Assembly: GCF_002865645.1 (NCBI RefSeq)
Contig: NW_020194588.1
Span: 186,001-250,000 of the forward strand
Direction: 5' to 3'
Origin: Hyaloscypha bicolor E
Lineage: Eukaryota; Ascomycota; Leotiomycetes; Helotiales; Hyaloscyphaceae
Length of the DNA: 64,000 nucleotides
Shown: positions 51,700 to 64,000 of the stretch, piece after piece
How the letters are laid out: each line of letters opens with the position of its first letter
Numbering within the stretch: position 1 is the first letter of the stretch
Notes under the pieces: generated by a model
Database searches by the model: none
Told to the model about the DNA's origin: nothing
The model's input: only the letters and a program-made list of their open reading frames with translations
Made by a program: the position numbers and the translations under genes

Positions 51700-54600
51700 A
51701 TAATATAAATTAGATCTTAATTAGAAATAAACTTTAGTACTCGGAAATAAAATTATACTATTAATTTATATATTACTTTTAGTTATAATAAAAACGGGAA
51801 TAGAAATAGTATTAATTTTAGTAGAAAAGCTTACTTCTAAGTCTAGAGAAAATATTCAAAAGAGAAAATATCCTCAAATTTAAATAGAATAGTAAACTAG
51901 AATTAGAAATAAGAATTAAAAAGAAATCAGAAATAAGAAATTATATAAATAAACTAGAAAAGCTTCTAGAGAAAAGAATAAATACTAAATAAAAAAATAA
52001 AAGAGAATTTAGAAAAGTCAGAAAAATTAGTAAAATTATATTTATTATTTTTATTATTATTTTTAATAATATTAATAAATATACTTAGTTTAGTAAAATT
52101 AAAGGAAAATATGGCAAGTATTAAGTTAAAGAAATAAGAAAGAGAATATATATAATAGAAATAAGATAGGAAAAGCTATTACTTTATTACTACTAATACT
52201 AAAATTCGAACCTTAATTATATTTATTATTATTAACCGGTTTTTCTCTAATTCCGGTTTTTAAATTAAAAGATATATTTAAATAGGAAATTAGTTCTTTA
52301 AAAATATTATTAATAGAAGTTTTAGGTATAGAAACTCTATAATTAGCTATAGAAGAAGTTATTAAGATTAATATAGCTAAGAATAAGTATATATTAGTAC
52401 CGGGTTTAAACCTGCCGCTTATAGGAGCTCCTAAAATACTATAGTTTTAGAAAATTAATATTTCTATATTCTTGGAATAATATATAAATATATAAGAATT
52501 ATTATATTTCTAATAATACTAAAAGAAAAAGAATTATCTATTATATCTTATCTATTTATAAGAATTAGATTAAGGCTATACCAGAATACTATACTAATAA
52601 CTCAGAAGATTACTAGAAAACCAAGTTCTTTAAGGCTTTACTAAAGAAATTCCGAAAGTATAACTAGAAAATACTTAAAATTAGTTATAACTTTCTTAAT
52701 TGGATTATTATATAAACTCAGAATAGAAGAATCTCTTCCAAGTCTTATATTAATATATTTAATAAAGTATTAAAGGAATTACTAAAGAGAAAAGAGATAG
52801 ATAAAATCACTTAATACCGAGAGTTTATAAAAGAATTATTTATTTTAGTAAAGAATTATATTCTTAAAAATATAAATTTCGAGCTTATAAATATTTCTAT
52901 TTATAAATATAATAAAATATATAAGAAGGTAGTAATATTCTATTAGTATAAAGAAAAGAAATATTATTTTAATATTACTAATAACCCAGATATATCTAGA
53001 CTTAGATAAGAATATTTAAATATAATAGTCTATAATATAGTTCCTAAACCAGAAAATAATTATTTTTTACTAGTTTTTTCTATTATATTTCTTAAAGCTA
53101 TTATAGGTATAAATAAGAAAAGAATCTAGTTTATAGCTAATTATATAAAACCTACTAAAAGTAGTAAACCTAAGGGAAATAATATTAACTAGCTAATAAG
53201 AAATCTGGAAAAACTATTTATTATTACTATAACTCAAGAGAACTTATAGAAATAACTTAATATAGCTACTATTATAATTCGAGAGAATATTTATAATCTA
53301 CTTATATAATCTAATTAATTATAATAAATATAACTAATATAATAGTATTAATAGCCTAGTAAATATAATTCGGGTTTTCGGGAAAAATATATTAGAATTT
53401 ATAATAGAAAATATAGAGAATACTATAGTAGCTATAATAGTTAAACTAGATTAGATAAAGAATCTAAATAATTATATTCTAGAAAAAATTAATCTTAAAT
53501 ATAATTAGAAAATACTACTTAAGTTAATATAGCCTATAATATAGACCCAGAACCGAGAAAATAAATTTATTATAAATATTATAGTAAAGATAAGAATAAT
53601 AATATTAATCCAAAATATATCTATATTTTTTGGTTTTATTACTTACTAATAAAAGAACTTATAAATTATAAATATATTTATTAATTTAATAGAAGATAAT
53701 ATAAAGGGCTATTTAAGCCTAGATAAAAAAGTATTTCCTTTTTCCTTACTAATAAATACTAGTAATTTAATTAAATTATATCCCAAATCCGAAAAGGAAA
53801 ATTTAACTATAACTTAAATACTCGGCCTAAAAATATCTAGAGATTAATAAGAGATATCTAGTTTACTAGATAAGAAAGAAAAAAGAGAACTAGCTAACCG
53901 GAATCTATATATAGAAGTAAGTAAGTTATATCTAGAGAATCTAAATAGCTACTTTACCTTAGAGGAAATTATATTAGAATTACTAATATTTCAGGTTCTG
54001 GAATTAATAAATAGTATTAAGATTTAGTTATAAATAGTATTTCTATTAATATTATAACGGATTCTTTATTAAAGAGAAAGAGAAAAGAAATAGAAATAGT
54101 TAAAGAAGTTTTCTGAAAATAAGCTAGAATAAAAGAAAAGCTATTTTATATAAGAGGCTAGAAAAATACTATTCTAAAAAATAATAAATAAAAGAATAAT
54201 TTAGCTAAAAATATAAATATTAATAGTTCCGGAAATAAATAAGACAAATTAGAAATCTAGTATATATTTAATTATAATAAATATAGAATTCCCGAAATTA
54301 ATAATATTCTAATAATATTACTAAAGAAAGTAATTATCCTATTTCTAAGAACTTAGAAAAGAATAAGAATACTTATTAATACTTTAAAAATACTAGATCT
54401 AGCTATTATATTTTAAAACTAATAAATTAAGAATAATAATTCCTATTTTACTATTTTATAAATAGGAAATACTATTATATTAAATATAATTAGATATATT
54501 AGAAGATCTATAAAGCTAGTAGCTATAGCTTATATAATAGATAGAATATTTAAAGAACTAGAAATACTAGTTTAGATATTTAATACTAATAGAATTATTT

Positions 54601-57600
54601 AATTTAAAAGTAATAGTATTAATATTCGGATATTACTAGCTTATAAATATATTATATAATCTTTATATTTCTGATTTATATTTCAAGAACTTTAAAAAAG
54701 TATTAAATATAAAGAAATAATTAATACTAGAACTAAAATTAATATTTTCTCCGAAAAGATCTCTAGAAATATTAGTAAAGTAATATATAATACTATAGAT
54801 TATTAAATATCTATTATTACTAAAGCAGAATTTGGATTTATAAAAATAGTAAAGTTTAAAACTAAGGTTATAAATAGAATAGAATATAAAGATATATTTT
54901 TTTTAATTAAAAAAGCTCTAAAAATCTTACTTAATTAACTATTTTTAGTAAAGATAAAAATAAATATTATATATAGGAGTAATAATTTATAGAATAGAAG
55001 ATTTATTAATCCTAAAAATAACTAGAATATTTATATTATTATAATTATTCTATTTTTAAAAAATACCAGAAAATAAAAAAAAGTAATAGTTTAAGAATAT
55101 TAAACTTTTAGAATTAAAAAATTAAATAATATAAAATAGGAAATTAAAAAGAAAAAGAAAAAATAAAGCCTAATATTATAACTAGTAATAATATTAGAGA
55201 AAATAAAAAAATACCGGAATTTCTTATAGATTTTTTTATTTTAGGTTTAGAAATTCAGGAATTTAATAATATTTTTAAAGAAACTAAAACAGAAAAGGCT
55301 CTAATTAGAATATTATAAAGAATTATTCCGGATTTAATAGAAAAGGAAGTAAAAAGGGTATTAAATAAAGATATTTCTAAAGAAAAAGTAAAATAATATT
55401 TCTTAATAATAAAGAAATATATTTCCGAAACTAAGAAATATTAAACCTAAGATTAGAAAGAATTCTGGAATATATAAGAGCTTAAGAAAAGTATATTAAA
55501 ATATTAGATAAAAAGATACTTTTTATATCTAACTAAAAAGAAGCTAAGTAAGAAAGTTATAAACTTTAGAGATTAGATAAAAAGAATATTAGAGAAAATA
55601 GCTATAGCTTTTAAAAAAAAAGATAATAATTATAGTTTATTTCTAGTTATAGAAATATATAAAATAAAAAATAAGAAGATTTAACTAGTAAATACTAATA
55701 ATAGAACTAGAAAAGGCCCTAATAAATATTCGAACTAGTTTAAGAGATCTAAAGCTAGAAAATACCTATAAAAATATACTAGGAAATATAAGAACTATTT
55801 TTTACTAAGAATATTAGCTATTCTAAAAAGTTTATAACTTATTCCGAAATATCTTAAATAATTAAATATTAGTAACTAGCTCTAAAAAGAGAAACTAGCT
55901 ATATTCCGAAAATTAATAATTAATTAAAAAGGTATTATTATATTTAATTAGAAAGAAATAGGAAAAGTTTATAAGGATATTAGCTTCTCTATTCTAATTA
56001 AAACTATTAAATATAAAGTCTAATAAGAGAAGAACTTTCTATATCCCAAAACTCTAATACTAATAATAATAAAAATACTATTAGAATATCTAAATTATAG
56101 AATTTTTAAAAAATATAATAGATCTTACTAAAATCTATAGTTCTTAATTATAAAGAAAGTTACTAGAACTTATAAACTAATTAATACTACTATAAAGATA
56201 AATTTAGTAATTTTATAAAATACTAACTTATTTCTATTTACTAATAAAATCTTAAAGAAATTTACTAGATATATTTATATTTTTTTAATTAATTTCTTTT
56301 CTGGATATAATTAACTTATACTAAATACTTATAATAGAGATTTAATTATATTTATAATATTTCTGAGGCTATTAAGAATAACTATATTATTTTAGGAAAT
56401 TACTAATTCTATTATATAATTTATATAAGTTATTATAATTATTCTAGAGAATCTATTTCCCAAAATTACTATACTATTTATTAATAATATTAGAATTAAA
56501 GGACCTTATATAAATTATAATAAATAGCTTATTTTATCTGAAATTTAGTATTTTATATTTAAATACTTTTAAAACCTAAATATAATCTTGAATAAAATTA
56601 AATAAACCGGAATTAGTATTAGAGAAATATTATAGTTCTATTATAATAATATAGTTATTATTAGCTTTATTTATAGAGTATTTAAAAGAAGCCTTTTAAA
56701 TTTAGGAATTACTAAGATCTTAAAATAGGAATATTATAATAATATAACTAAAGGTAAGGCATTTATTAGAATTATTATTTATTACTATATTTGGATTAAA
56801 GGCTTTATAATTATTACTAAATCTATTTATTATTTAATAAGGAAAGATATAATATAGAACTAGAATAATAAATAAAAGCAAGCTATATAAATTCTTTAAG
56901 AAAAGCTTATTATTATTCTAATATTCTATAAGTTATACTATAATTTATTAGAAGGCTAGAAAATAATTATATTAGTAGTAAATACTAGCCTAGATAAATA
57001 GGGCAGGACTTTTAGTTAATATAATAATAAAAGAAAAAATAGAGTTATATAATATAAGTCTAGAATCTGGAATAATATTAAATAGAAATATAATACTACT
57101 AAAAAAGAATATTAAGAACTAGTAAAGTATTTATAGAAAGTATAATTCTAGCTATATAAAGTTTATTTTATTCTTAAACTAGATACTAATATACTTGTTA
57201 TATAGATAAATAAAGTAGCTATAGACTTTTCTAGAACTCTAATTACTTATTAGCTAGTATAGATTTAATTATTCGACTTTAAAATTAAGTATATTAAAGA
57301 AATTAAGTATACTACTATTAATAAATTATTAAAACATTTATAGTAAAAAGACAATACTAAAGATAACGAGAATATTAATAAATAGTTAGTAATAGAGCTT
57401 AATATTATTAAAATAGTACCTATTAAATAGAAAGTTTAGTTAAAAGAAGTAGTTCCGATTTAGTTATATAATATTATTTTAAAGAATTAGATTCCCAAAA
57501 CCTTTACTAGATATTTAAATAATAGTATTTTATTACTAGAGATTAATAATTAAAGCCTTACTATATTTGGAAGCGAATTAGTAATATTAAAAAATAATAA

Positions 57601-59000
57601 AATCCGGAAGTTATATAATAAAGGCTATAGCCTTTTATATATAACTTCCGGTAAAATAGTAAATAATAATACTAACTTATATACTTTATTTAATAACCTG
57701 ACTATTTTACTAGATTCTCTAGATAATAGCTATTCCGAATAATACTAGAATATTATATAATATTTTATAATATTCTTTAGACTAGAAGAAATATCTAGAG
57801 CCGAATTTCGAAAATTAAATAGAGAAGCTTTGAATTATAATATAAGAAACTAATTACTCTAGAGAGTTATATCTAAAACATATCTGCTTTAGCTTATTAT
57901 TAATAATTAAAAGTAAAGGGAAATCGTTATTAAAAAGCTATATAATAAGATTAGATATACTAGAAAAGAAAGTATCTTTTATTTAGTAGCTAGCTACTAT
58001 TACTAGAAAGGTTATTATAACTATATATAGAAGTATATTAATATTTATAAAGTCTATTAATATAAGAATAAAAGAAGATAAAAAGAAGCTCTATATCTAA
58101 TAAAATCTATATCTCTTTTCTATTATATTAGAATTAATATAGTTAAACTACTAGATTATAAAGGATATAACTTATTAATTACTACTAGAAACGACTTTTT
58201 AGGATAGATTAAAGCTAGATCTTTAAAGAATCTAACTAGTAAGAAGATTACTAAGTTTATTTAAGAAGAAATTATTTATAAATATGGTTTATTTAAATAA
58301 CTTAAAATAAATAGTAATTTAGGAACTTAATAAGCTGGGAATTAATAGAATTATTATTTCGGCCTATAATTCTAAAGGAAATAGTATAATTAAGAAAAGA
58401 TATTTACTAATTATTTAAATACTTATTATACTTATAATAGGTAAAAAGAAGTCTTAGGTAGATTTACTATTATATATTTTATTTACTAATCGAGTTACTA
58501 TATATAGACTAACTAGGTTTATTTCCTTTTATATAGTCTATAGTAGGAAAGCTATATTATTTATAGAAATATATTTTCTAACCTAGAGAATACTTAGATA
58601 AAATAAAGTTTATAATAGAAAAATACTTCTAGAAATATATATAAAGTAAATATAGATAAGAAATAAAGATATTAAAAAAGCTAGAATAAAGAAAAATAGA
58701 TAATACTAAAAGAGAAAAGAGTAATTTAATATTACTTATTAAATTCATATAAAGCCTATTTCTGAAAAGGATTTAATTTTTATATATAATATTAAATTAA
58801 TAAATTAAAATAAGTTAAAGAATATAAAGCTACTATATTACTGGCTTGGCCTATATAGAATAAGGTATATAAATTAACTAAAAGAATACTATATACTAGA
58901 AAAGCTTAATAATACTATATTTTAAAAGATATATACTAGAAATTAATTTAAATAGTTTATTAAAAGAAATAGATTCTAGTACTTTTCTAAAAATAAAGTT
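51700..59000 (+). pseudogene. Family E gag-pol (Ty3/gypsy), decayed
   Basis: The reverse transcriptase is clear at about 56110-56700: NRSYQNLQFLIIKK (family YRNPWFLV.KK), TYKLINTTIKIN, FSGYNQL, then FINNIRIKGP at 56477-56506, where the family has FIDDIGVKGP. The Asp-Asp pair is Asn-Asn. RNase H follows to about 57350 (IKYIKEIKYTTINKLL, family VRHVPG.KHTAADGLSR). Integrase is at about 57900-58700: a Zn-finger end with KVYQYKNK (family C..CQ..K), GYNLLITTRNDF (catalytic-core strand with DDF), then PFYIVYSRKAI (family PF.IVYGREA). The C-terminal end, about 58900-58990, has LEKLNNTIF and RNQFKQFIKRN (family ELDGT..GNRLKRF). Gag is presumably 51700-53400 but is only weakly readable. Confidence 0.8.
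57604..57651. repeat. 48-bp palindrome inside family E pol
   Basis: CCGGAAGTTATATAATAAAG followed by its near-perfect complement; the two 24-base arms agree at 22 positions. The same core (TTATATATAAAAGGCTATAG) occurs in the E and Y LTRs. The mirror copy of this site is at about 30890-30935 with one arm eroded. Confidence 0.7.
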
Positions 59001-61250
59001 AATAATAAATATATATTTATAAATAAGTATTTTAAGATAGATATAGAACTAGTAAAGAAAGTAGTTATAGAATACTATAAGTAAAATAATATTTAGGAGA
59101 TTAAGAAAGCTATTAGTATTATTATATATATTTTAGAATTACTAGAATTAGAAAGAATAAAATATATTTCTTTTATAAAGAACTAGAAAGAAGTATCTAA
59201 TAATAGAAACTTTTCTTAATCTAGAATAAAGCTTATTACCTTTAATTCTTTATATATTTTTTTATTTCTTTCTTCTAACTATTATTTATAGTCTCTAGAG
59301 AATATTATTATTAGACTATTATTCTGGAAATCGGACGAGCTTTACTATTATTTATTTCTTACTATTATATAATTATTATTACTAGATAGTATTATTAATA
59401 TAAAATCCTATTACTAGATCTTAGAAATTAAATATAAAAGATTCTTTTTAATATATAAATAAATAGAGGATTCAGAGGTTATCTTATAAACTCTTGATTC
59501 CGAACTATAGTAATAAATAGTAATTATATTTAGAATTAGAATAAAAGAAAAAGAGAAAAAGAAATATAGCCTTTTATATATATCTTACTAAAATAGAGAT
59601 CTTTTAGAAGTTCTATTTGCCTTTTTAACTAGCTATTCTTACGGCTTATATTAGTCTAAAGCTTAATTATAATATCTATAGATCTCGATTTTAACTTGAA
59701 CTATTATTATAAGTTTCCTTATAATATCTAAACAAACTTCCTAATTGGGAATTATATATAGATAGAATAGATAAACTAGAAGTCCTATAAAAGAAAAGGG
59801 AAACCTTATTAAACTTAATAGATATTTCCGAAGAAGTTTAATAATATATAATTCTGGGAATCTTTTAGATATTAGATAAACCAAATCTACCTATTTAAAG
59901 CCTATTTTATACTAGAAAAGCCACTTCTTCTTTAATATAATTATAACTATATTTAAAGTATATATTATAGCTGTTTTAAAAATATATATTAAGGCTTAAT
60001 TAATATATTATATATTTCTATTTCTATAGAGAACTTCTCTAGTATAGAATCTATTCTCTAACTATAATACCGTTTTATTACTAGAAATTAATTACTCTTT
60101 TAAAAAGCTAGTATAATTTACTAATTCTTATTATTAATCTATTTCTTATTATTAAATATTATCTAAATAATTCCTATATTCTTAATACTAATTTAGAATA
60201 CCTAATTTCTTTATATTCTATATTAACTTTAATATTAACTATTCCAAACTTAATAATAGTACTATAAACCTTATTTATACTATTTTATAGTTCTTTCTTT
60301 TATAACCTCCGAAGTATTTAATATTACTTTTATAGATATAGATATTACTTTAAAGTTCTAATTAACTAAATAGTTTTTATATTATATAAAGCCGACTTTA
60401 ATAAATACTAAATAAATATAATTAGCTTTTAGAAGAAATACAAATTAGTTTCGGAAGAAGTAATACCTTATTCTAAATTATTCCTTAATTCTATTATTCT
60501 GATTTTCTTTTTTTTAATATTTATTTTATATTTTCCTAATATCTTTAGTATATTTATCTATTTTACTATTTATATATTCCCTATACTATTTCTCTTCTTT
60601 TATACTATTTCTTATATTAATAGGAATATTTCTAAATAAATAGGGGATCGGAATATATTTATATTATAAAATTTTCATTATTTCCTTTTATATTTCAATA
60701 CTTTAAATACTATTACTATATTTATATTTCTATTATATTACCTTTTTATTTTCCTATTATTATTATTTAGTTTAATCTGCCTTAATTATTTCCTTAATTA
60801 TATTTCCTTAGGTATATATATTTATATTCTTTTTTATAATAGAAACCCAATTCTATATTTTACTTTCTATAATTATTTCTAATTTATAATTATATTATTT
60901 TAAATATATCTAATTATTATATTTACTTTCCCTATTATATATACTACTATTTTAGTTTTGTTTTCTTATTAGAAAAAAAGAAAAACTCAAATATATATAA
61001 TATCTTTATATAATTCAAGCCTATTCTAATTTACTTTTTATTTTGGAATATATTTAAAAGAAATTCTTATAATCTTAAGAACCTTTAATTCTATAACTAA
61101 TAACTATTATACTAATAATATCTTTATAATATCTTTAAAAATAATAAAATAGCCGAAAAACAGATTTCTTAAGTTAGTAAAATATAGTAGCTAGTTCTTA
61201 TAAGCTATAGTATTATTAAAAGCCTATAGATTAATAGTATTAAAGTTTAG
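59000..61250 (+). other. Family E spacer between pol and the extra frame
   Basis: Present in all E copies that reach this far (37960-40150, about 26740-28980 minus, and partly 22600-23836 minus). I see no consistent frame. The part near 60430-60980 is strongly A+T with TTATATTATTATTATTTAG-like tracts. It may hold the leader of the extra frame. Confidence 0.55.
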
Positions 61251-63915
61251 AATATTAAAGGAGCTTAGGTAGTTATAGAAGGCCTACTAATACCAGAAAA
61301 GATAATTATAATTACCGAATTCAATATAAATATTCTAGACAAGCTAAATAATATATATAATAAACTCTTGAAATAGAAAACCTTTATTAGAAATGGAACT
61401 AGACTGGAATTAATTAAGGAGGAACTAAAGAATTACTAAACCAATAATAGGGAATTCGAGAATATTATTAAAGGTATTTCTAAAGGCAGATAAAAGAAAC
61501 TCAATAAAATTAAAACTATAGTAAACGGTCTGGAAACTAAGAGTTAGAATAGAATTATACTATATAGTAAAGCTTTTGGCTAATATATTAATAATATCTA
61601 TAATAATCTTAGTAAAAATATCTATAAAAAGTTATATTCTCTTTTTAAAACAGAAGCTTTAATATATAAAGCTATTTAATTAATTAATAAAGCTACTTTG
61701 AAATATATAAAGAATAAGAAGTATTAGAATACTAGTATATTTATTAAATTAGATATTATTAAGGTATTTAAGTATACTAAAGCTATTTTGAAATATAGAA
61801 AATTGGAGTTTAAGTTATTATTAGCTAATAACCTCAAAGCTAAATAGTATATCTTTAATACTTCCGGAATTCTAATTAAGAGAGCTTATAGTAATAAGCC
61901 TTTTCCTGCTTTCCGAAATAAGCCTAAAAAATGGGTTCCTATTATAATTTCAGCTTTAACTTAACCGGATCTAGCTGAGAAAAATAGAGCTAATTTAATA
62001 GAACCTAGTAAGAAGGCTACTAGTAAAGCTAATAGAACTAGTAAGACTAGTAGAACTAATATAACTAGATAAGAGAAACCTGATAAGAATAGAAAGTAAG
62101 CTAAGCCTAAAACTTCTAATAAATAGCAGAAATCTAAATATTAGACTAAATATAAAGTTAGTAAAATAGCAGAAAGCAAAAAGGAACCCTTTATACTAAA
62201 GGGAAAGATACTATCCCGAAAGACTCCTATATCTATATTTAGAACCAAGAAGTAGAAGACCAAGAATATTAAATCCGGAGAACTTAAAGAAGGTATTTAG
62301 TATACTTATAAGATACTAGCTAAATAGAAGCTAATACTTGCTTAATAGGATAAATATACTTTTAAAGAAATATATAGTAGTATTTTAGAACTTATTTATA
62401 AATAAGAATACTATAGAATTACTAATGAATTCCTTAAAGCTCCCTATATAATATATATTTAGTAGCTTACTAATATTTTCTTTATTAATATAGAAGATAT
62501 TAATAATATTAATAATATTCTAAAGCTAGCTACTAAGATCTATAAAGTTACTAAAGGCAAGAAGTATATTTCTATTATTTAAATAAATAAGGAAATACAG
62601 GATTTCTTTTTTGAAACCCAGATAATTAGAAAGTATAGATATAAGTACCGTATTTCTAATTAATTCCGCCCAAATCTATAGCTCTAATTTAATACTATAG
62701 TTCCTATTTCTAAATCTGGTATTACTAATCTAAATATAAATAGTTATATTTATAAAAAGGATTATCTAAAATAGATTAAAAAGCTTAGTATTCGAAAACT
62801 CTTAATAGAAGAAATAGAGATACTATAGTTCTATCTTTAAAAAAAAAAATATATTAATATATAAAGATCTTAGTAATAGCTATTTTACCTTAATCTCTTA
62901 ATTTTTAATAATAGATCTATTAATATGGCTTGGATTTTATAAGGTATTAAATAAATATCCTATCTATTTAGTTACTTATTCTTAGCTAGCCTAATACTTT
63001 ATTCTTGGAAATATTAATTATAATTAGTATAAAAACAATATTAAAGATCTGGCTACTACTAAAGTTTTGAATAGCAAATTCTATTTTAGTAAAGAGTATT
63101 AGAATATTAGCTATATTTTCCTTATAGACTATAAGAAGGCTATTACCTTTAATAAGAAGTTCTTTAAAGATATTAATTACTCTTCTATTTCCGATAAATT
63201 TGAGCCAGAAATAGCTAAAGACTTAAGTAAGTATTTACTAAAGGCAATAGAAGAAAAGACTCCGAATATAATCTATATAACTAGATAAATAAATACCTTT
63301 AGCTAGATAATTTATAAGTCTGGAATTATAGGAAAGTATTAGTTCTCGGATACTATATAAGTTAAAGAATAGCTTAATAATAATTTGCTATTTAATAGGC
63401 CTTTTACTATAGTTCTAATAAGTCTAATTACTATTAAAGATAAAATATATAAAAATAGAATCTTCTATAAGGTTATTAAAATCTCTTACTTAGAGCTTTC
63501 TCCTCTTATTAAAAGTCGATTTAAGAATATAGTAAATAATACGAAATTTAAAAGAGCTATCTGTTTAGAATATATTAGTATAATTTATAATATAATTTAC
63601 TATAATAAGCCTCCTTAATACCCTATAATAAAGGCAGAAATTGAGTAATAGTTAAAGGCGAATACTAATTAATATAGAGAACTATATCGGATTTAGTATA
63701 AGAATATAGCTAAGCGGGTTCGGATTACCTTTAAATAAGTTCGGGAATATAAAATAAGACTATTTGAAAATAATAAATCTTATTTTAGGTATATAGAAAA
63801 GAAATTGGATTAACTAATAGAGGAAGATCCTGAATATTTTATTATTTCGGACTCTAAATAGGATTTTTCTATTATTTTTGGTATTTAGGAAACAAATATA
63901 AATAAATAGGGAATC
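61250..63915 (+). pseudogene. Family E extra frame, copy 4 (decayed), product unknown
   Basis: About 880 codons in one frame, ending just before the 3' LTR. Parts visible: a Lys/Glu-rich helical N-terminal third, a basic Lys/Ser/Thr/Arg-rich linker near 62000-62160, and a C-terminal third with conserved aromatic/hydrophobic blocks, the best kept being 63385-63618. Position after pol in the same direction is where env-like or captured genes sit in large LTR elements, but I see no signal peptide or membrane segment to support env, nor any recognisable enzyme motif. Four copies agree in layout, which argues that the frame was once under selection. Confidence 0.66.
63385..63618 (+). pseudogene. 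Residual 77-codon open stretch of the family E extra frame
   Basis: The only long open frame left in the isochore. It reads NRPFTIVLISLITIKDK..LEYISIIYNIIYYNKPP and corresponds to the same segment in the copy at about 42250-42510, which has internal stops. Survival is best explained by few Gln/Trp/Arg codons in this segment, not by current function. Confidence 0.75.
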
Positions 63916-63918
63916 AGA

Positions 63919-64000
63919 TATAATATAATAGGCTATATTTATTAAAAATTATATTATTTTAGTAGTTTTGAGGTTTAGGTTATATAATAAAGACTATGGC
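63919..64000 (+). repeat. 3' LTR of the plus-strand E element, partial
   Basis: First 82 bases of the LTR (TATAATATAATAGGC..), matching 51063-51145 with C/T and G/A differences; it continues past the window. Confidence 0.85.

Larger units (their letters stand above)
6332..64000. other. AT-rich RIP-mutated isochore made of nested retrotransposons
   Basis: Composition changes abruptly at about 6332 from mixed to overwhelmingly A+T and stays so to the window end, apart from two short G+C-containing islands (12672-12902 and the ends of 29261-29783). Only one open frame above about 60 codons survives in 57.7 kb. Where a retroelement frame can be followed, stops fall at positions expected to be Gln, Trp or Arg, and Asp is replaced by Asn. 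C-to-T and G-to-A change on both strands is the expected outcome of RIP. Presumably heterochromatic. Confidence 0.93.
51063..64000 (+). mobile_element. Family E Ty3/gypsy retrotransposon, plus strand, cut by window end
   Basis: 5' LTR 51063-51365, internal part 51366-63918, 3' LTR from 63919 (first 82 bases in the window). Compared with its mirror copy it should end near 64221, about 13.16 kb in all. Gag-pol (about 51700-59000), spacer, and the extra frame (about 61250-63915) all read on plus, so the element is a single transcription unit with an additional frame after pol. RIP has destroyed all frames except one 77-codon open stretch. Confidence 0.88.

Noticed and set aside
6332..64000. Mitochondrial DNA as the source of the AT-rich sequence
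   Set aside because: No mitochondrial genes, rRNA or tRNA seen; instead LTR pairs, gypsy and copia pol remnants and RIP-type changes.
6332..64000. CRISPR array, bacterial operon or prophage
   Set aside because: Repeats are long LTRs and palindromes, not short evenly spaced units; spliced fungal genes flank the region.

Overview
The window looks like a piece of a filamentous ascomycete (Pezizomycotina) chromosome. Two spliced genes have short fungal-type introns (45 to 64 nt, GT..AG, CTAAC/CTAAT branch sites). The rest is a long AT-rich block that carries the marks of repeat-induced point mutation (RIP): coding frames broken almost only by TAA/TAG at former Gln/Trp/Arg codons, and reverse-transcriptase Asp-Asp pairs turned into Asn-Asn. 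I cannot name the species.

Layout. (1) 1-6331 is ordinary, mixed-composition gene territory. It holds the C-terminal two thirds of an EF-hand MscS-type mechanosensitive channel (1-1696), a three-exon gene for an unrecognised protein with two membrane segments (3183-4010), a 238-bp hAT-like MITE with an 8-bp target duplication (4582-4819), and the first 180 codons of a ferric-reductase-family gene (5792-6331). That last gene carries one CAA-to-TAA-type stop and is cut off where the AT-rich block begins. (2) 6332-64000 is one AT-rich isochore of nested, decayed LTR retrotransposons. From left to right: a copia remnant (6344-8790) with an LTR scrap; a copia element on the minus strand (family Y, 9736-about 15580) holding an intact-looking solo LTR of another family; a gypsy element on plus (family Z, about 15945-19684) cut at its RNase H by an LTR of family E; an orphan piece of family E (19685-23836, minus); a complete family E element on minus (23837-37442) interrupted by a 523-bp TIR transposon with GC-rich ends; a second orphan E piece on plus (37443-43113); a 5'-truncated copia Y element on plus (43114-48526) sitting in an E LTR; an unassigned decayed stretch (48725-51062); and a second, nearly complete E element on plus (51063 to the window end, which falls inside its 3' LTR).

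Family E is the main object of interest. It is a roughly 13.1-kb Ty3/gypsy element (303-bp LTRs, gag-pol, then about 2.2 kb of spacer) with a second, long decayed frame of about 880 codons between pol and the 3' LTR. That frame is present four times, twice without any full gag-pol, and I do not recognise its product. The left and right halves of the isochore mirror each other (E and Y copies on minus at left, on plus at right), so the block is a large imperfect inverted repeat.

Nothing in 6332-64000 is expected to be functional protein-coding sequence. The living genes are the channel and probably the two-membrane-segment gene; the ferric reductase fragment is a casualty at the isochore border.
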